Below are positions 59,757-64,000 of a stretch of 64,000 nt of DNA, in pieces; position 1 is the first letter of the stretch; the number at the start of each line of letters is the position of its first letter. The stretch lies in NCBI GenBank assembly GCA_911728435.2, contig OU452216.1, positions 7,266,342 to 7,330,341 on the forward strand. Direction: 5' to 3'. The notes under the pieces are model-generated. The model was not told the DNA's origin and did not search any database. It worked only from the letters and a program-made list of their open reading frames with translations. The position numbers and the translations under genes are program-made. The DNA comes from Apoderus coryli. Its lineage: Eukaryota; Arthropoda; Insecta; Coleoptera; Attelabidae.

Positions 59757-60028
59757 TATTAGGTCCTGTATGATAGCGTCCTATACCAAACCAAGGCCCC
59801 AAAAAATTGAAATCTGGTTTCCTAATAATGGGGTCGTGACATTTCCGCAGGACAATGATATTATGAAGGGCTATTTGCATGCCAAACGACATTCTTCGGA
59901 ACGGTCATTAAGGCTAGTTTCTTAGGTCTTGATTAGGTCCTGTATGATAGCGTCCTACACCAAACCAAGGCCCCAAAAAATTGAAATCTGTTTTCCTAAT
60001 AATGGGGTCGTGAAATTTACGCAGGAAA
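59757..60028 (-). repeat. 172-bp satellite, about 1.5 copies, inverted
   Basis: TAGGTCCTGTATGATAGCGTCC occurs at about 59760 and 59934, with CATGCCAAACGACATTCTTC between them: the reverse complement of the 34.4-35.3 kb satellite. Confidence 0.92.
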
Positions 60029-61183
60029 AACTTATTGAGGGTTGAGTTGGGTTTGTCCAAAATGGTCGTGAACTTTTTGGACACATTCTACATACATTTT
60101 CAAATATTAACCAATTTCGGAGAAGGATTGATGACAACATAAGTAAAACGTCCCCAAACCTAAGATACCATATTATTCAACAACAACAACAAACACAACG
60201 CAGCTTCCTTCATGCGGAATGAGGCTCAGGTGTTTGTTTCCGTTTGCCATTTTCCCTAGTGGTTTTATAAATGTGATGTCGCGCTGTTGATCCAAGGCAA
60301 AAGTGGCCATTCGTCACAGCGAGCGTATATACAAGAATGCTACATTTTTTCTTTAACGTACGAGGCATTATGAAATGTGACATGAGAAGGATGTGTAGTT
60401 GTTCCTTTTAAACTGAAATGAGCTGAGTTGCAAAGGATTCCCTACCAGTTTCTAGTTAAGCTACGCATAACCCTTTTGAAGACGAAGAAAAAATAGAACT
60501 TTCAGAGGAACTTTATTTCAACAAAGTTCAGTAATAAGAGGATGGTTTACGTGTCGTATTTTCAGTGCGATAATATAGTAGAATAACATCCTGTATATTC
60601 CAGGTTATTTGTCATAAAACGAAGTTGAAAAGCCACTTGCGAAAAAGCTCCTACACTTAGTCAGAAAATACACACACACGACTTTCCCGTAAATCATTTT
60701 TATATTTTTTTCCGTCAATACAACATCAAAAATGCGACGAGTGTGATGTATAGCATTCATCACAAGATAAAATGTGTTCTTTACAACTGTATTAAAGGAC
60801 TCGAGTGAAACGAGAATGTGAAGGTGATGATTATTAAAAAAAATAATTCGTTCAACTCTAAAAATGACGACTTCATTTAGTTATGCTCACGAAATCGCAA
60901 TGCTGATTGATGTCGACGTGTGGATGAAGAACAGATCCTCCTGTAGATAAGTGTATCAGGAAAATAGAGCAGCTCTTTGTCTTTCCAAACACAACTTATC
61001 TCTCCAACTAGTCTTTCAAGAAATACGTACACCGGCACTTTAAGAGAGGAGAGTCTGAAGCGATATTGTTGGTAGCAGGAAATATATCTCCTGCGACTAA
61101 TGGTTTATGGCTATTGTAGATCCCTCCGTCGGTACTTACGCTCTATAATATGTTTGTGAGTTTATATAAGCAACTCTCGTATG
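60029..61183. other. Intergenic; nothing recognised
   Basis: No supported gene or repeat. Confidence 0.4.
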
Positions 61184-61940
61184 CTGTTGAAATGTATATT
61201 TAGTTAAATGATTTTATTTGAATCTAACAAATCTTCTGGAGACGATGTGTTTTTGCTGCAAATCGTTTGATATAAAATTTTTTATAACTGCGTAAAATAA
61301 AACAACTTTAGTTTTAAATATTTCCAAACTTTTATAATATACAAATTTATATTTCAAAATCACTACACTTGATAAAGCCACTGTGTGGACGAAACATGTC
61401 GTGTGATTTTGAAATATAAATTTGTATATTATAAAAGTTTGGAAATATTTAAAACTAAAGTTGTTTTATTTTACGCAGTTATAATGAATTTCCAACAAGT
61501 ATCGGCTAATTCTATTCAAAAATTTTTTATGATTTTTGATTGTTTCTTTTATAATTTCACCCTTTTTAACCTTTTTAAAGGCGCACCTTCGTCAATTTAA
61601 TGGTTGAAATGTATATTTAGTTAAATGATTTTATTTGATTCTAACAAATCTTCTGGAGACGATGTGTTTTTGCTGCAAATCGTTTGATATAAAAATGTTA
61701 TGATTTTTGATTGTTTCTTTTATATTTCCACCCTTTTTAACCTTTTTAAGGGCACACCTTCGTCAATTTAATGGTTGAAATGTATATTTAGTTAAATGAT
61801 TTTATTTGATTCTAACAAATCTTCTGGAGACGATGTGTTTTTGCTGCAAATCGTTTGATATAAAAATTGTATGATTTTTGATTGTTGCTTTTATATTTTC
61901 ACCCTTTTTTACCCCTTGAAGGGCGCACCTTCGACAATTT
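61184..61940 (+). repeat. 170-bp satellite, about three copies, first interrupted
   Basis: GTTGAAATGTATATTTAGTT recurs at 61184, 61603 and 61773; the last step is 170 bp. Units include TCTTCTGGAGACGATGTGTT and TGCTGCAAATCGTTTGATAT. The first is enlarged by the insertion at 61286-61518. Inverted copies fill 63.58-64.0 kb. Confidence 0.9.
61286..61518. mobile_element. Hairpin element inserted in a satellite monomer, 12-bp target duplication
   Basis: AAAATTTTTTAT occurs at 61274-61285 and at 61519-61530, flanking the insertion; uninterrupted monomers have the site once. Arms 61282-61363 and 61403-61484 are 82-bp perfect inverted repeats. The loop holds CTTGATAAAG, a CCAC/GTGG stem and GAAACATGTCG, resembling a hammerhead ribozyme core as found at ends of Penelope-like retroelements. 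Confidence 0.75.
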
Positions 61941-63304
61941 GGTTCATTCTATATGAGAACGTTTTTCTCTGCTAACTTTTCTCTGTAAGAAAAGTTTAAA
62001 ATTTTGTTTGTAAATAAACGCATCCACACGAGCGCAAACAAATGGTTTTCAAATTGAAAAGAAAATAGGAAAATTGTCATGAACGCTCTAAGATTTGTAT
62101 GGATTGCCTTATTCTGCACAATAAGCTTTGTCGTTTTCGTTTTCCCTAAATTTCGATTGTAAACAAAATCTTTCTGCAATGAAACGCACAATCATGTTGA
62201 ATTGATGTTTTCCACTAACTTTTTTGTGATTTGAAATAGAAAACGATGTACTGGCAACAGTTTGATATGTAGGAGAACTTCTTCGACGAACTTGAGATGC
62301 TCACACTTTGAATTGAATTAATATTCTCCCGATCTTCTAAGGATTAGAGAGCAGCTTATGTAGACAGTTTTTCTAATACCACTTTTAGAACCCATTGAGG
62401 GTCCCAGGTCCCACTGATTTTGTGCTCTACAATTACTGCAGACGTACTTTTTTTACGGCAAAAGTTCTAAAATAATAATCGTTTCATAAGGAATGCTTGC
62501 TGGAAGCCCAATCATGAAGTAATCGCTGAAAATAAAAGTGGAAATGTCGTGGAATTATTTTGTTTTTCTTTTGTATTCATCATAACAAAGATTTAAGAAC
62601 AAAGTGGAACAGCTCAATCGACTAGACTCCAGTCCATCCGCACGCGGATGGGCATTTGAAATTTGCGACCCGTGAAATAAGACGATCAGAGGAAAGCTAA
62701 ATAAACGACAGCAAAATAAACGGCAGAACTTGGAATAACCATTTTGGGAGTTTACGAAAAATATCGATGCAACTTACCAGAGAAAGAATAGGTAATTTAG
62801 AGAGTCAAAACATTGATTGACAAGTCAAAATCCTTGCTTGTATCGACGTTTAACTCAAAATAAAACAAAAATCAAGTTAGTATTAATGGATAAAGAAAAT
62901 TGTGGTGTCAAAGTGAAAAATATTTTCGTATTATAAGGCAAAAAAACAGACAACAATTTTTTATCCATTTTTGCTTTGTTTTACTCCAGTTTGACTTTGA
63001 TAGATAATGGTTGTTATAGAAAAAGATATGGTGAGTTATTTTTTCAACAGCAGCTGAAAGGAAAGGAGATTTGTATCAAAATATATATATTTCTTTACTA
63101 TACATGAAAAACAGGGCAAATATGCTCGTTATATTTCTCTCGTTCGTTAGAATTAATGGTTTATTAAAATCTTTGCTATTTATCCTATGGAATACACTTT
63201 CTCCAACATCTTCAAGTCCTCAGTCGACGTTAATAGGGCCGATTTTTCTCGCATCTTCATCGAATATGAGGGAGTTGTCTTTCTTACAAATTCAACTAGT
63301 ATAT
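61941..63304. other. Spacer between inverted 170-bp satellite arrays
   Basis: No gene recognised; ORFs under 80 codons without features. Confidence 0.4.
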
Positions 63305-63410
63305 TAGTTCATTGAAAAACGCCATATGATGACACATAGATTGTTTCCATATGATTTTGTGTATGAATTTGACAGCAATCTGACTTTTTATTCGCGAGTT
63401 ATATCATTTT
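63305..63410 (+). mobile_element. Degenerate mariner M2 end
   Basis: TAGTTCATTGAAAAACGCCA, TTCCATATGATTTTG and TGACAGCAATCTGAC follow the M2 terminus with many changes. An old copy. Confidence 0.45.
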
Positions 63411-63440
63411 GTGAAAATGTTCGTTTTTATCTTTATTATA

Positions 63441-63477
63441 GGACTGATGATGGCTTGTTGAGGCGAAACTAGTTTCC
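63441..63477 (+). ncRNA. Hammerhead-ribozyme-like motif (weak)
   Basis: GGA-CTGATGA (63441-63450), a GGCTTGTTGAGGC segment, GAAAC (63465) and GTTTCC can be drawn as a type I hammerhead with a minimal stem III and a GGA/TCC stem I. Stem II pairs poorly. About 100 bp left of the satellite at 63.58 kb. Confidence 0.2.
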
Positions 63478-63574
63478 TTTTTCATTCACTAAATTAAAGA
63501 TTTTCTGGAGTTGACTTTGAAAGTTTTTTTTTCGTTGATAGTTATTCTTATCCCAAACTGTTTTTATTTATTTT

Positions 63575-64000
63575 AAACGATTTGCAGCAAAAACACATCG
63601 TCTCCAGAAGATTTGTTAGAATCAAATAAAATCATTTAACTAAATATACATTTCAACCCCCAAATTGACGAAGGTGCGCCCTTAAAAGGGTTAAAAAGGG
63701 TGGAAATATAAAAGAAACAATCAAAAATCATAAAATGTTTATATCAAACGATTTGCAGCAAAAACACATCGTCTCCAGAAGATTTGTTAGAATCAAATAC
63801 AATCATTTAACTAAATATACATTTCAACCATTAAATTGACGAAGGTGCGCCCTTAAAAGGGTTAAAAGGGTGAAAATATAAAAGAAACAATCAAAAATGA
63901 TAAAATTTTTATATTAAACGATTTGCAGCAAAAACACATCGTCTCCAGAAGATTTGTTAGAATCAAATAAAATCATTTAACTAAATATACATTTCAACCA
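63575..64000 (-). repeat. 170-bp satellite, inverted array running off the window
   Basis: TTTGCAGCAAAAACACATCG recurs at 63581, 63752 and 63922 (170-171 bp). Reverse complement of the 61.18-61.94 kb array; continues beyond the window end. Confidence 0.92.

Overview
This is an AT-rich nuclear window from an animal, almost certainly an insect. Genes are split by short GT-AG introns, a ribosomal-protein gene has insect-like structure, and the non-coding DNA is dominated by mariner transposons, foldback MITEs, non-LTR retrotransposon relics and several satellite families. A beetle or another TAGGTACCTA-rich insect lineage would fit, but I cannot name the species.

Layout. (1) 1-2.2 kb: foldback MITE and a tandem array of related ~320-bp units. 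(2) 2.8-5.9 kb, plus strand: a four-exon gene for a Cys-rich GPC-repeat protein (DUF4789-like); its two long introns are almost wholly filled by a 91-92-bp satellite. (3) 7.8-13.3 kb, minus strand: twelve exons of a Cep135/Bld10 orthologue (centriole assembly), with the same satellite in two introns and downstream; the C-terminal exons are not in the window. (4) 13.6-14.9 kb, plus strand: a complete six-exon aldo-keto reductase, head-to-head with Cep135. (5) 14.9-15.5 kb: a TTAA-flanked MITE. (6) 16.3-17.6 kb, plus strand: complete RpL10a (217 aa).

From 17.6 kb to the end the window is gene-poor. The only gene-like remains are a possible 5' non-coding exon near 19.0 kb and two small coding exons at 33.45-33.81 kb that splice in frame (100 aa, unidentified). 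The rest is mobile DNA: inverted arrays of a ~500-bp repeat (21-27 kb), a decayed Jockey/CR1-like retrotransposon (28-29.5 kb), a Crypton-type tyrosine recombinase relic (30.7-32 kb) with a deleted relative at 48.4 kb, chimeric mariners at 37.3-39.6 and 41.6-42.7 kb, a mariner end carrying a copied piece of Cep135 (46.3-47.0 kb), a 555-bp foldback array (52.4-54.8 kb), a nearly intact mariner with TIRs and TA duplication (55.5-56.9 kb), and 172-bp and 170-bp satellites.

The most unusual signals are: one satellite that fills introns of two adjacent genes right up to the splice sites; the Cep135 exon-plus-satellite fragment lodged in a mariner end; chimeric mariners sharing a breakpoint; and 82-bp perfect hairpins around hammerhead-ribozyme-like cores, one cleanly inserted in a satellite monomer with a 12-bp target duplication. 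No bacterial-style system, CRISPR array or viral gene was seen.
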